Below, piece by piece: positions 10,842 through 21,175 of a DNA stretch of 64,000 bases. Within the stretch, counting starts at the first letter, position 1; each line of letters begins with the position of its first letter. Source of the DNA: Euryodendron excelsum (lineage: Eukaryota > Streptophyta > Magnoliopsida > Ericales > Pentaphylacaceae); contig CM065380.1 of the NCBI GenBank assembly GCA_033060915.1, positions 42,503,001-42,567,000 of the forward strand. Direction: 5' to 3'. Below the pieces are notes generated by a model. It saw nothing but the letters and a program-made list of their open reading frames with translations. It was not told where the DNA came from and did not search any database. The position numbers were made by a program, and so were the translations under genes.

Positions 10842-12520
10842 CTAAGAGCGAAGGGCAAAAATATATCGCTCCCCGTCGTCATCAGAGGAGGAATCAGCTA
10901 TGCAGGGATCCACTGGCTCGCCGGTCACAAGAGAAGCACTCGAAGAAGTACCAACAGCAGAAGACCTAGGTCGGCCTCGCTCATAGTCCGCACATCTAGC
11001 CAGAAGCATGTCCCTCTCCTAAGTAAGGGACTCCACAGTCTCCCGCAAGGACGGGCCATCCATCACATCACCTTCCAGGGAAGGAGAACTACCTAGAACG
11101 CCTCGTGGCCGCCTGCGGGCCCTCGCAGCACCCAAAGGTGGGTCATCATGTGTCGATCTGGCGGCTGCTAACTGCCTCTCTAGTAAAACTATCTCAGCGT
11201 CTCTCGTCCTCAACCGGTCATGCAACATCCGTATCAGACGACGGTTTTCCCGTCTGTGGCGACGCCCCTGAACAATCATAGCAGTCAAGAAGTCGGTATA
11301 CCCTACGGGAGGTAAAGGAGTCTCAATGAGAAGATCCCAAGTCTATTAGGACCCAGCACGTAGCGTCGAAGCCAATAATGATAGGCCTCGGTCGAAGGGG
11401 GTATGTCGGAGAAGGGACCATCATCATCAACGTGAGGAAGCAAAGATCTCCATATGTCTATAACTTTCTCCACCAATGCTCTAGGAATCGACGCCTCAAA
11501 GACAAGAGTAAACTCGGCCACAGAAGCTAAAAAAGGGATATCGTAACTCCTACCAAGCTGTCGTAGAACCCGAATCCCAAAGAAATGGGCATTGCCTCGT
11601 AGGCCTGCTAGGGGGACGAAAGCTCTCCCGGAAGACCGAACTCTCAAGCACTACCTACCAACCAGCCCTGAATACCACCTGACTGTGCCTGACCTCATAC
11701 TCTGAAGATAGTCAGCCCAGGATGCAGCGGTCTGCGGAAATCTCCCCTCATCTGCCATGACACCCTGAGATCTCGCCAGGAAATGTACATGATTGAGCTC
11801 AGGATACCACGTGTGCTGAAACAAAGGTGTAACAAACAAATGACTAATCACCCAAAGCTGGAAAAGAGTAGCGCATCCGCAGAAACGAGCGTCAAGGGTC
11901 TGCTGGAATCTCGTAAGACTCACGAAGGTCTCCCCTACAATCATAGAAGCATAAGAATGCCCCTTACGGATCAAGGCCAGCGGTGCACAGAGTCGACAGT
12001 CCACTAAATCATCTTCTCGAGGGAACACCAAGAAGTTCAACAGAAGCAAGGCTAAGGCAACCATACGAGAAATAGCCCAATCCTGGGAGGTGTGCCACTC
12101 ACCTGAATGAACTCGCATACCCGTAGGAAACTCAAAACAGGAAAAGAGGAACTCTGCTGGGACATAGGGAAACTAGGGCAAAGAAGAAGACGAAAGAACT
12201 GCGCATCTGAATCCGAGCTGGGACGAAACCACTGTAATACAACCATCCGGAAAAAGGGGTCCCACAATGTCAGCAGAAACATCTTGAAAACCAAGAAGGA
12301 ACCCATACTCGTGAGGAGTAGGGGTAAGCTCATACTCTCCAAAGCGGAAAAGAGACAAGTCCGGCTGCCAGAAAGGGATCATTGCCTCCATGAGTCCAGG
12401 AATAAGCCGCACTGATAAAAGCGAAGCCACCCGACCAAAGGACCGACGAAAGATATCCTGCTCATCCGAAGGGTAACTACTATGCCAAGCTCTTAGCCGA
12501 CTCAAACTCCATCTACCATC
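10842..12520 (-). pseudogene. E1 antisense ORF, plant-mobile-domain/DUF7745-like protein
   Basis: Reads opposite to pol. From 12505 down to 11303 one frame is kept, with stops at 12173 and 11651; a frameshift near 11300 leads to 11288-11019 and then to the C-terminus. The N-terminal part (RLIPGLMEAMIPFWQPDLSL, then FRFGEYELTPTPHEYGFLLG) has the pattern of the plant mobile domain and the related DUF7745 family found in plant retrotransposons. About residues 410-440 are Arg/Glu/Leu-rich and look like a coiled coil, and the C-terminus is acidic (DSSSDDDGE). Extra ORFs, including antisense ones, are known between integrase and the 3' LTR in Tat elements; their role is unknown. The ATG after the splice acceptor is at 12519, but it is out of frame with the domain, so the copy is dead. 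The family name is my recognition from motifs and has not been searched. Confidence 0.72.
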
Positions 12521-13405
12521 CTGAAAAGATAAGCCAAGGTAAGTGATATTAATATGCCATCAATGCAGTTTAAATAACAGTAAAATAAAACAAACAAATA
12601 ACGCAAACAAAACAAATAAAGGATTTCGAATAACAAATCAAAAATAAAATTTCCATACTTCTTGATTTTTCCAACTCCAAATCGCATCTCAAGGGTTCTC
12701 TGCCTTTTCCCTTCAAAAAGATTTTATTTCTAAAGCTTTAACCAATTTTTTTCATAATTTCTAAAAAAATTCGGCAGAGTCCTGTTTAAAAATGGCCCCT
12801 ACAACGTCCATGACATCAACACAAAATACGAAATATGCACCTTCCAACGCCACAATCACATGACAATGGCACCCGTGCACACTTTTCAATTTTTTAAAAT
12901 TTTCAAAACACATGTTTTATTTTTCAAATAAATCAATGGTTTTCAAAAGTCTCCTGAAATTTTTCAAAATCATCTCAAATATTTTCAAAAATATTCCAAT
13001 CTTTTTCCAAATTTCAAACTTCAAAAATTTCATCAATTTCTTGAATTTTCTAATTTTTTCTAATTTTCTAAATACTTTTCTATTTTTCAAAAAATCAAAA
13101 ATTCACCGAGTTTTCAAAAAATCACGAAACTTCATACGTTTGTTAAACACATTTTTCTAAGGCACATTGCACAAAAACATAGCCAGAAAACCCAATACCC
13201 ATGCCTGTAGGAACAAATTCCCTATTCCTACAGAAAGCCCTCTTCACATAATCATAAAAAATCATTCAAATTCAATCAAACAACCATCAAAATGCAAAAA
13301 CAATATCACCAAAGTGTTCAAAACATATCAAAACATTAATTTCCACTATTCACATGATTCAAACGAAGTTTTACACATCAAAATCAACAAAATTTGAAAA
13401 CTCAC
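12521..13405 (-). other. Probable 5' UTR intron of the E1 antisense gene
   Basis: On the minus strand a strong donor AAAAG|GTGAGT (GT at 13405-13404) and an acceptor TCTTTTCAG (AG at 12522-12521) bracket 885 bp of A/T-rich sequence, and the acceptor lies one base before the ATG at 12519. The same acceptor context is found in E3 before the ATG at 56710. The E3 donor site is changed at the GT. Confidence 0.6.
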
Positions 13406-13846
13406 CTTTTGGAAGTTCTCCGGCAAAATCTTCTCTTCCAGCGACTTTTCCGGCGACGTGGATTCCCTCTGGCAATCATCTGTGGTCCCCAAGGAGTGCT
13501 CCTTCAACCTCCAAGATGGAATCCTCTCAATGCCTCACGAATTTGCGAAAACCCCCCAAAGTACCGCGGCTGTTCGAACCAGAAATTTTCTGGTTTTAAC
13601 TTTAAGCCTGGCGCCACTAGCAGAGGCGCCAGTTCATTTCTGCCAAAGGAGCCACTACTAGTGGCGTTAGTAATAAATTCTGGGCAGTTTTGCCCTTTTT
13701 TCCGCCAAAACTCGTTTTCGAAGGCCTTTTTGGCCCATTATCCGTTTTCGACCCCCGTTGTCGAAAGATTTCTAGTGTCCGTCCTTCCGACTGCCTCGCG
13801 GTCAACATGGGACTCTTACTCTTATCGTTTTCTGTCTTTGACAAGT
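13406..13846 (-). promoter_or_regulatory. Upstream/first-exon region of the E1 antisense gene with palindromes
   Basis: Lies between the polypurine tract and the probable intron. It holds two imperfect palindromes, at 13608-13632 and 13649-13668, of the type GGCGCCACT...AGTGGCGCC. The same motif stands just upstream of the LTR TATA box. I see no TATA box for the antisense gene here. The plus-strand reading frame over this stretch matches no family I know. Confidence 0.45.
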
Positions 13847-13870
13847 AAAGACAGAAAAAGAAGAGCAGCT
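13847..13870 (+). promoter_or_regulatory. E1 polypurine tract
   Basis: A purine-rich run (AAAGACAGAAAAAGAAGAGC, then AGC) lies directly against the TGTAAGC start of the 3' LTR, the standard place for plus-strand priming. The minus-strand equivalent of E3 is at 55371-55393. Confidence 0.8.
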
Positions 13871-14062
13871 GTAAGCACCCCATTTTTTACCGCTCGGCAG
13901 TCTACACTCCGTCCAGACTTGTTTTCAAGTCATTGTGGGCATATTCCTATCGAAACCAATTCTCTAGGTCCAAATCCCGTCTGCCCATCGCTTCGCGGGC
14001 CTGTCAGCCCCAAATAGCGGCAAAATGACCAAAATGCCCTTAGGGGCATTGTCCTTTCTTAT

Positions 14063-14432
14063 TCCAATTCCAATCCCACTCTCGAGACAGTTTATTCCTT
14101 GAGATGGTTCTAATCCAGGCACGTCTCTTCGGAGATGGTAAGACCCCTTTCCAATCCCACTCTCGAAACAGTTTATTCCTCGAGACGGTTCCAATCCAGG
14201 CGCGTCTCTTCGGAGACGATAAGTCCCCTTTCCAATCCCTCTCTCGAAACAGTTTATTCCTCGAGACGGTTCCAATCCAGGTGCGTCTCCTCGGAGACGG
14301 TAAGACCCCTTTCCAATCCCTCTCTCGAGACAGTTTATTCCTCGAGAAGGTTCCAATTCAGGCACGTCTCTTCGGAGATGATAAGTCCCCTCTCCAATCC
14401 TTCTCTCGAGACAGTTTATTCCTCGAGACAGT
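14063..14432 (+). repeat. 81-bp tandem repeats in LTR U3 (about 4.5 copies)
   Basis: The unit contains CTCGAGACAGTTTATTCC and the small palindrome CGTCTC-TTCG-GAGACG. Because 81 is 27 codons, open frames arise on both strands, but they are artefacts of the repeat. The same repeat has about 7.5 copies in L2 and about 9 in L3, and is absent from L4. Confidence 0.85.
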
Positions 14433-14647
14433 CCGAGTAGCGAAACTACTCACAAAACTGTTAGAGTAGCGGAAATACTCACAAATAGGTCGATATAAGG
14501 AATTGGCAACAAACCCCTATGTCACGACGACCGCCGTTAGAGTGGCGCAAACACTCAAAACCCAGGTCAACACCAGTGTCTGTTAGCCCACTTCGATGGA
14601 AAATGACCAAACTTCCCTTAGGACCTTTTCCGAGACTCTTCGGTCAA

Positions 14648-15240
14648 GATGACCATTTTGCCCCTAGGCAACCGAATGCCCCGGGAACCACACCGGCTCT
14701 GGGTATCAAACCGGTAACCCTCTGAGAATACTTTTTATAGTACTCTCAACCTTCCTTTATCTTTCCGGATCATTCCGAGTCAATTCCGGCCAACCCGGTA
14801 GAAAATGACCGTTTTGCCCCTAGTGGGCCGGTCTCCTTTTTCGACCATACCGGCTGTGGGTATCAAACCAGTAACCCTCTGAGAATAATTTTCATAGTAC
14901 TCTCAACCTTCCTTTATCTTTTCGGATCATTCCGAGTCAGTTCCGGCCAACCCGGTACAAAAGGACCGTTTTGCCCCTAGTGGACCGATCTCCTTTTTCG
15001 ACCATACCGGCTCTGGGTATCAAACCGGTAACCCTTTGAGAATACTTTTTATAGTACTCTCAACCTTCCTTTATTTTTTCGGATCATTCCGAGTCAATTC
15101 TGGCCGACCCGGTGCGAAATGACTGTTTTACCCCTAGTGGGCCGGTCTCCTTTTCCGACCACGCCGGCTCTGGGAATCAAACCGACAACCTTCGGGAACA
15201 TTCTGAATAATGTTTCCAGATCCCAAGTCTTCTTCCAGGA
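14648..15240 (+). repeat. 157-bp tandem repeats in LTR U3 (about 4 copies)
   Basis: The word GGCTCTGGGTATCAAACCGG, or a close variant, recurs at about 14695, 14852, 15009 and 15166, that is, every 157 bp. Each unit also has GACCGTTTTGCCCCTAGT and CATTCCGAGTCA. Versions of the unit are present in L2, L3 and L4 on the minus strand. Confidence 0.8.
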
Positions 15241-15542
15241 CAGTCCGAGTCTGTCCCGGCAGTTTCCCAATCCAATTGACCGTTTTGCCCTTAAAGGCTC
15301 GGTCAACCTTCCGACACATCTTATCCCCACTTTTCAAGTCAAATATCTCCAGGACACTATTTTAAGTGTTCCTGCTCCTTTCCGGCCTTCTGGGTAATTC
15401 CCGACTCCTCCAAATCATTCCCGGACTTTCCGGAGTTACTCCTAGTGAAGTTAGGCTAAAGATTGCATGGTAGTCACCAGTACAGGCGCCCAAATCTAGT
15501 CAAAGATACGTTGCTTGCCGACCTTAATAGTTTCCTAATTGG

Positions 15543-15643
15543 CTGGCGCCACTACTAGTGGCGCCAAGTTAATATTTGCCCTGGCGCCACTCCTAGTGGC
15601 GCCAGAAGGAAGTTTGGCCTGGCGCCACTATAACAGGCGCCAG
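15543..15643 (+). promoter_or_regulatory. Three phased palindromes upstream of the LTR TATA box
   Basis: Palindromes of the form CTGGCGCCACT...AGTGGCGCCAG begin at 15543, 15581 and 15619, exactly 38 bp apart. The last ends 14 bp before the TATA box. Comparable pairs or triples stand at the same place in L2 (about 40385-40450 and 41670-41735), L3 (about 53420-53490) and L4 (about 61915-62012). They are likely a protein-binding array or RNA hairpins. Confidence 0.7.
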
Positions 15644-15657
15644 TGTGTTCCTCCCTC

Positions 15658-15665
15658 TATAAATA
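15658..15665 (+). promoter_or_regulatory. LTR TATA box
   Basis: TATAAATA in a C/T-rich context, with transcription expected from about 15690. The equivalent boxes on the minus strand are at 40366-40373 and 41649-41656 (L2), 53402-53409 (L3) and 61888-61895 (L4). Confidence 0.75.
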
Positions 15666-16285
15666 CAGAGCCTCATTCAGCGAGAAGGGGGTCTGCAAAC
15701 TTAACCTAAAAAACATATAATTCGATATACAGAGCTCGAGCACCTTCTAAACCCTAGCCTCCCTAGGTTTTCCAAGCCCTAACCACCATACACTAAACCC
15801 TAGTCTTCTATACACTTATACACTCCCCCATATACTCATACACTAGCCTTCAACCATCCTTCAAAGACTTGAAGAGCTGCCATCTAAAGCTTGAAGACAA
15901 CTCTTGAAGACTTAAGGTGAAGATCAAGACAAAGACCGAAGACCGAAGATTGAAGACAAGCACGGTGCGCAAAATAAACAAGATACAAGGTAGGTTCTCC
16001 ATTTAAATTTCCACACTTCCCCCCTCTCTCTTCTCTCTCCTAACCCACTTAGGTTTTCTCTATTTTAATCCCCCATCTCTTTCCCCCCCTTTCTTTGCAT
16101 GCTTGAAATAAGGGGATTCCCGATCCATATGTAGGATTGTGCTATTGGAGAGTTACCGTGTCGGGGGCTTTCTTCTAGTCTAACCAAAGACCACGTGGGT
16201 CCGGCCCCCTTGATTATGTGGTGAAGCCTTAGCCTTGTATGTTCACGACCCCAAATTGCATTGTGCATATCATAGTCTTGCATCT

Positions 16286-18215
16286 TCCAAAATTCGTTTT
16301 CGAACTCGTTTTCAAAATCGTTTTCAAACTCGTTTTCAAGATTGCATCAAAATCTCTTTTTCAAAAACTTGTTTTCAAAACCACAATCCTAGGGTGATTC
16401 TAGCCTTTCCATGGCTAGGGTTGCTTTAGGAAATTGTTACATTAAAAGTGACCTTTTTGGTCTATATTTTCAAATCTTATTGTTTTCTAAAACCACTTTT
16501 TTAAAGTGGTTCTAGCATTCTCATGGCTAGAATCGCTTTAGGAAAGTGAGATGTTTTTACACCTTCTCAAAAACTCTCTCTTCAAAAAGTCTTTCTTCCT
16601 AAAAATCTCTTTTTCAACATACTTTCCTAAAACTCTCCTCTCCAAAATGATTTTCAAAAACTCCCTTCCAAAATCTATTTTTCAAAACTCCCTTTTTCAA
16701 CTCCTTTCCAAAAACTCCTTCTTTCCAAAAACTCTCTTTCCAAAATCTTCCTTCTAGAAATTCCTCTCTAGGATTTCTTTCCAAAACCTTCGTTTCCAAA
16801 AAACGCACTTTCCAAAAACTCTTTCCTTAGAGCCCAAGTCAAGCCCTAGAACCCACCATTAGGAAACCCTAATTTTCTTTCCAAAAACATGATTTTCAAA
16901 CTTTGCCCCAAACCTAGGTTTCCAAAACCTCTTGTTTTCACATCCAAACAATACACGTTTCCAAAAGCTTTTTTTCTACGTCAAAATTATAATTTTTCAA
17001 AACTAGGGTTTCTAGAATCTCCCTTTCCAAATCCTTGCTAAGTCCTATCTTCCCTTTAGGAAACTAAATCAAATCTTCCCATTTAGGAAACCAAATCTAA
17101 TCCTCCGTTTTTGGAAACAAAATCAAACTTTCTCTTTTAGAAACCAAATCCAATCCCTTCCTAATCCAACTCTTTCCTAACTCAAATCTTTCTTAAACTT
17201 CCATTTTCCTAAATCTTAAGTTTCTAAAACTTAAACATAAAACTCTTTCACAAAATTCTAAAATTCAACCCTTTTCCTAATTCTCTCCTCTTTCCAAATC
17301 TTAACTTTTTCGAACCTTTCCTAAACTCAAACCCTTCCTAATCTCAAGATTTCTTAAAACTCTAAAACTTTCTAAATCCTAAACTTTCTAAAATTCGAAT
17401 ATTTCCAAATTCAAAGTTTCCTAAATTCAAAACTTTCTTAAGTTAAATCTTTCTAAACCCAAATCTTCCTAAATTCTAAACTTTCCTAAAACTTCAACTC
17501 TTTCCAATTTCAAAACTTCCTTGTTCCCAAAGCTTTTTTATTTTCAAAACTTCCTTGTTTTCCTAAACTTTTCCACTTTCAAAACTTCCCTTTTTCGAAA
17601 CATTCCAAAATTCAAAACTTTCTTAATTTGAAACTTTCCAAATTCTAAGCCTTTCTTAAACTAGACTTTTCCTAATTTAAAACATTTCTAAATTCAAAAC
17701 TTTCCGATTTTCAAAACTTTCCTAATTTGGGAACTTTCCTAATCTTAAAACCTTTCATTTTTTGAAAACTTTCTAAACTCGAAAATTTCCTATTTTCAAA
17801 ACTTCCTTATTTGAAAAAATTTCCTAATTTGAAAACTTTCTTAAACCTAAAACTTTCTTAATTCCAAACTTTCCTAAAGTTGAAACATTCCAAATTCAAA
17901 GCTTTCCTAAGTTGAAACTTTCCTAATTCTAAAACCTTCCTAAATCGAACCTTTCCTAATTCAAACATTTCCTAAATCCAATCTTCCCTAATTTCCTAAA
18001 CATTCCAAGTCAAGTCAAATATTTTCTAAGTCTCTTCTCTTTCCTAAGTCTAGGTTTCCTAAAATCAAATCTTTCCAAAATCAATCTTTCCAAAGCAAGT
18101 CCAATCTTCTCAATTTCAATTTCCAATCTCCTCTTCTAATCTCAAATCAAATTCAATTTTCAATTCAATCTCTTTCTTCCAATCCAATCTCTCTCTTCAA
18201 ATCAATCTCTTTTCA
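16286..18215 (+). repeat. G-poor low-complexity tract of the LTR R/U5
   Basis: Nearly 2 kb made of degenerate TTTCCTAAA / CAAAACTT words, with few G on the plus strand (especially about 17150-18210), equivalent to 1-1935 of the 5' LTR. The short open frames in it are low-complexity Phe/Lys/Ser products and not genes. Confidence 0.8.
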
Positions 18216-19690
18216 ATCGGACTCCGGTCCGAACTACGACTGACCTGATTCCCCCAAAGGGATACGTAGGCAATCTTCATAGGTGCGGTCATAATACTTT
18301 TTAAACTTTTAATTCCACCCTCCTGGGTGCGGTTTCCAAAATCTTTTCAAATCTCAAATTCCAATCTACTTTCAAACTTCCAATTTCAAATTTCTATTTC
18401 CAAATTTTCAAACTTTCCAATTTCAATTCCATCTCTTCAAATCTATTTTCAAATCAAATTAATTTCAGATCAATTTATTTCCAAATCTATTTTTCAATTC
18501 TCTTTCCTTACACTTGCATACCATGCATCATGTTAGTTTTCAAGCATTGTTTTTCAAAGTAGATAGGATTGAACTATAGTTAGTCGAAGACTCTCATAGG
18601 TGAACCTAGGGTAGATTGACATGCAGGTACCGAGAGGGCGGGGTAGGGTGATAGCTTAGTGCGTCTTCCCTACACGTAACCAACCTCCGAACATAGGATC
18701 ACTGATTTCAAAGACCAAAAAGGAGTTATTTTTCTAAAAAGGGCAAAATGTTTTCCAAAGGTTGCCAAACAACCTGTTTTCCTAGAAAACCATCTCTTGA
18801 GGAGATATTTTCAAATCGTTTTCCAAAAGCCCTAAGTGTAGTCTTCGGATTATTCTTAGTTTTTAGGTGACCTAACTCACCTTAATCAAGTTAGGTGGCG
18901 ACTCCGAATCTTTTTCAAAAGCCCTTTACTCAAACCAATTTTTTAATTCAAACCTAGTCGCACTCATTCTTCTAGGAGGGTGAGTTCTAACGAGAGAGTA
19001 TAGCATTTTTCCCACTTGGGTGAGTATTTCTCGAGTGCGAAAAATATGGGCGCGACAGTGCCTAAACTGTGCAACGTACCAAGTTTGGGGCCATTTGGAG
19101 GCCATTTAGAGATTTTAAGCTGTTAAGTTTGGAGGCCATTTGGAGATTTTGAGCTGTTAATACCAAAAGCTTAACACCTTATAACAGAACATGTTCTAAA
19201 ACGGAAAAAATTGATAACTCCCAAACCGAGAGTCTCGTGACTATGCCGTCAAGTCCCACACGTCACCCGTGCCTAGATCACGCTAGGTACCAACTTTAGG
19301 GCCATTTGGGGATTTTAAGTCGTTAATACCCGAAACTTAACACTTTATAATTTAAGTTGTTCTAAAACGGAAAAAATTTTATAACTCCCAAACCGGGAGT
19401 CCCGTGACCATTCCGTCAGTTCCCACATGTCTTCCATGCCTAGACCGTGCTACGTACCAAGTTTGGGGCCGTTTGAAGGCTGTTTGGAGATTTTGAGCCG
19501 TTATTATCCGAAACTTAACACTTTATAACTGAAGTTGTTCTAAAACGGAAAAAAAATTTGATAACTCCCAAACCGAGAGTCCCGTGACCATTCCGTCAAA
19601 ACCCACACGTCACCCGTGCCTAGACCGTGCTACGTAGCAAGTTTGGGGCTGTTTAGAGGCCGTTTGAGAATTTTGTGCCTTTAATACCCG

Positions 19691-20105
19691 AAACTTAACA
19701 CTTTATAACTTCAATTGTGATAAAACACAAACAATTTTATAACTTCGAAACTGATAGTCGCATGACCATTCTGTCAGTTCCTACATATCACCCCTGCCTA
19801 GACAGCACTACGTACCAAGTTTGGGGCTGTTCGGAGGCCGTTTAGGGATTTTGAGGCGTTAATATAAAAAACTTAACACTTTTATAACTTAAGCTATTCT
19901 AAATCGGAAAAAATTTGATAACTCCCTAACCAAGAGTTAGGTGACCACTCTGTCTATTCCGACATGTCACATGTGCCTAGATTATGCTACGTACCAAGTT
20001 TAGGGTCATATGGAGGTTGTTTAGCGATTTTGAGCCGTTAATACCTGAAACTTAACACTTTATAACTTCCAAAAAGAACGTCCCATTACCATTCCGTTAG
20101 TTCCC
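19691..20105 (+). repeat. Multi-monomer duplication inside the satellite, copy 1
   Basis: Nearly identical to 20761-21175, an offset of 1070 bp (six monomers). It includes shared private changes such as TTCAATTGTGATAAAACAC and AAAAAGAACGTCCCATTACC, so it arose by block duplication within the array. Confidence 0.8.
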
Positions 20106-20760
20106 AAACCGATAGTCGCGTGATCATTCTGCCAGTTTCCACATATCACCCCTTCCTCGTCCATGCTACATACCAAGTTTGGGACCGTTCGGAGGCCGTT
20201 TGGATATTTTGAGCCGTTAATACCCAAAACTTAACACTTTATAATTTAAGTTGTTCTTAAATGGAAAAAAATTGATAACATCCAAACCGAGAGTCCCGTG
20301 ACTATTCCGCAAGTTCTTACCCGCCACTTGTTCGTAGACCGTGCTACGTACCAAGTTTGGGGCCGTTCGGAGGTCGTGTAGAGATTTTGAGTCGTTAATA
20401 CCCAAAACTTAACACTTTATAACTTAAGTTGTTTTAAAACACAAACAGTTTGATAACTCCCTAACCGATAGTCGCGCGACCATTCCTTCAGCTCCCACAA
20501 GTCACCGCTGCCTAGACCATGTTATGTACAAAGTTTGGGGGCGTTCGGAGGCCGTTTGGGAATTTTGAGCCGTTAATATCTGAAACTTAACAATTTATAC
20601 CTTAAGTTGTTCTAAAATGGTAAAAATTTGATAACTCCCAAACCGAGAGTCCCGTGATAGTTTCGTTAGTTCCCACACATCACCCGTGCCTAGGCCGTAC
20701 TATGTACCAAGTTTGGGGCCGTTCTGAGGCCGTTTGGGATTTTTTAGCCATTAATACCTG

Positions 20761-21175
20761 AAACTTAACACTTTATAACTTCAATTGTGATAAAACACAA
20801 ACAATTTTATAACTTCGAAACTGATAGTCGCATGACCATTCTGTCAGTTCCTACATATCACCCCTGCCTAGACAGCACTACGTACCAAGTTTGGGGCTGT
20901 TCGGAGGCCGTTTAGGGATTTTGAGGCGTTAATATAAAAAACTTAACACTTTTATAACTTAAGTTATTCTAAATCGGAAAAAATTTGATAACTCCCTAAC
21001 CAAGAGTTAGGTGACCATTCTGTCTATTCCGACATGTCACATGTGCCTAGATCATGCTACGTACCAAGTTTAGGGCCATTTGGAGGTTGTTTAGCGATTT
21101 TGAGCCGTTAATACCTGAAACTTAACACTTTATAACTTCCAAAAAGAACGTCCCATTACCATTCCGTTAGTTCCC
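20761..21175 (+). repeat. Multi-monomer duplication inside the satellite, copy 2
   Basis: Partner of 19691-20105, with the same private variants in the same order. Confidence 0.8.

Larger units (their letters stand above)
1..19057 (+). mobile_element. E1: Tat/Ogre-type Ty3/gypsy LTR retrotransposon
   Basis: A nearly complete plus-strand element. Bases 1-2768 match 16286-19057 in direct orientation, so they are the two LTRs; only the left end of the 5' LTR is outside the window. Between them, in order, are a primer site, protease, RT, RNase H, a second RNase H and integrase, an antisense gene and a polypurine tract. The long LTRs, the tRNA-Arg type primer site, the protease-RT intron, the extra archaeal-type RNase H and the antisense ORF place it in the Tat lineage, close to Ogre. 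It is non-functional: most of gag is absent and the coding frame carries twelve internal stops. Right after the 3' LTR the sequence is mid-monomer satellite. Confidence 0.93.
13871..19057 (+). repeat. E1 3' LTR, complete, 5187 bp
   Basis: Starts TGTAAGCACCCC right after the polypurine tract and ends GGGCGCGACA at 19057, giving TG...CA ends. The parts in order are: 81-bp tandem repeats, 157-bp tandem repeats, three palindromes, a TATA box, a presumed start near 15690, a G-poor R/U5 tract of about 2 kb, the conserved island, and the hairpin with the primer-site-like motif (18896-18906). The next bases are GTGCC, which also occur inside satellite monomers. Confidence 0.92.

Noticed and set aside
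13394..14017. A 207-aa plus-strand frame across the E1 polypurine tract and LTR start
   Set aside because: It crosses a structural boundary of the element, shows no known domain, and is disrupted at the homologous region of E3.
15740..15820. AAACCCTAG-like words resembling the plant telomere repeat
   Set aside because: Only scattered single copies in LTR sequence, not a tandem array.
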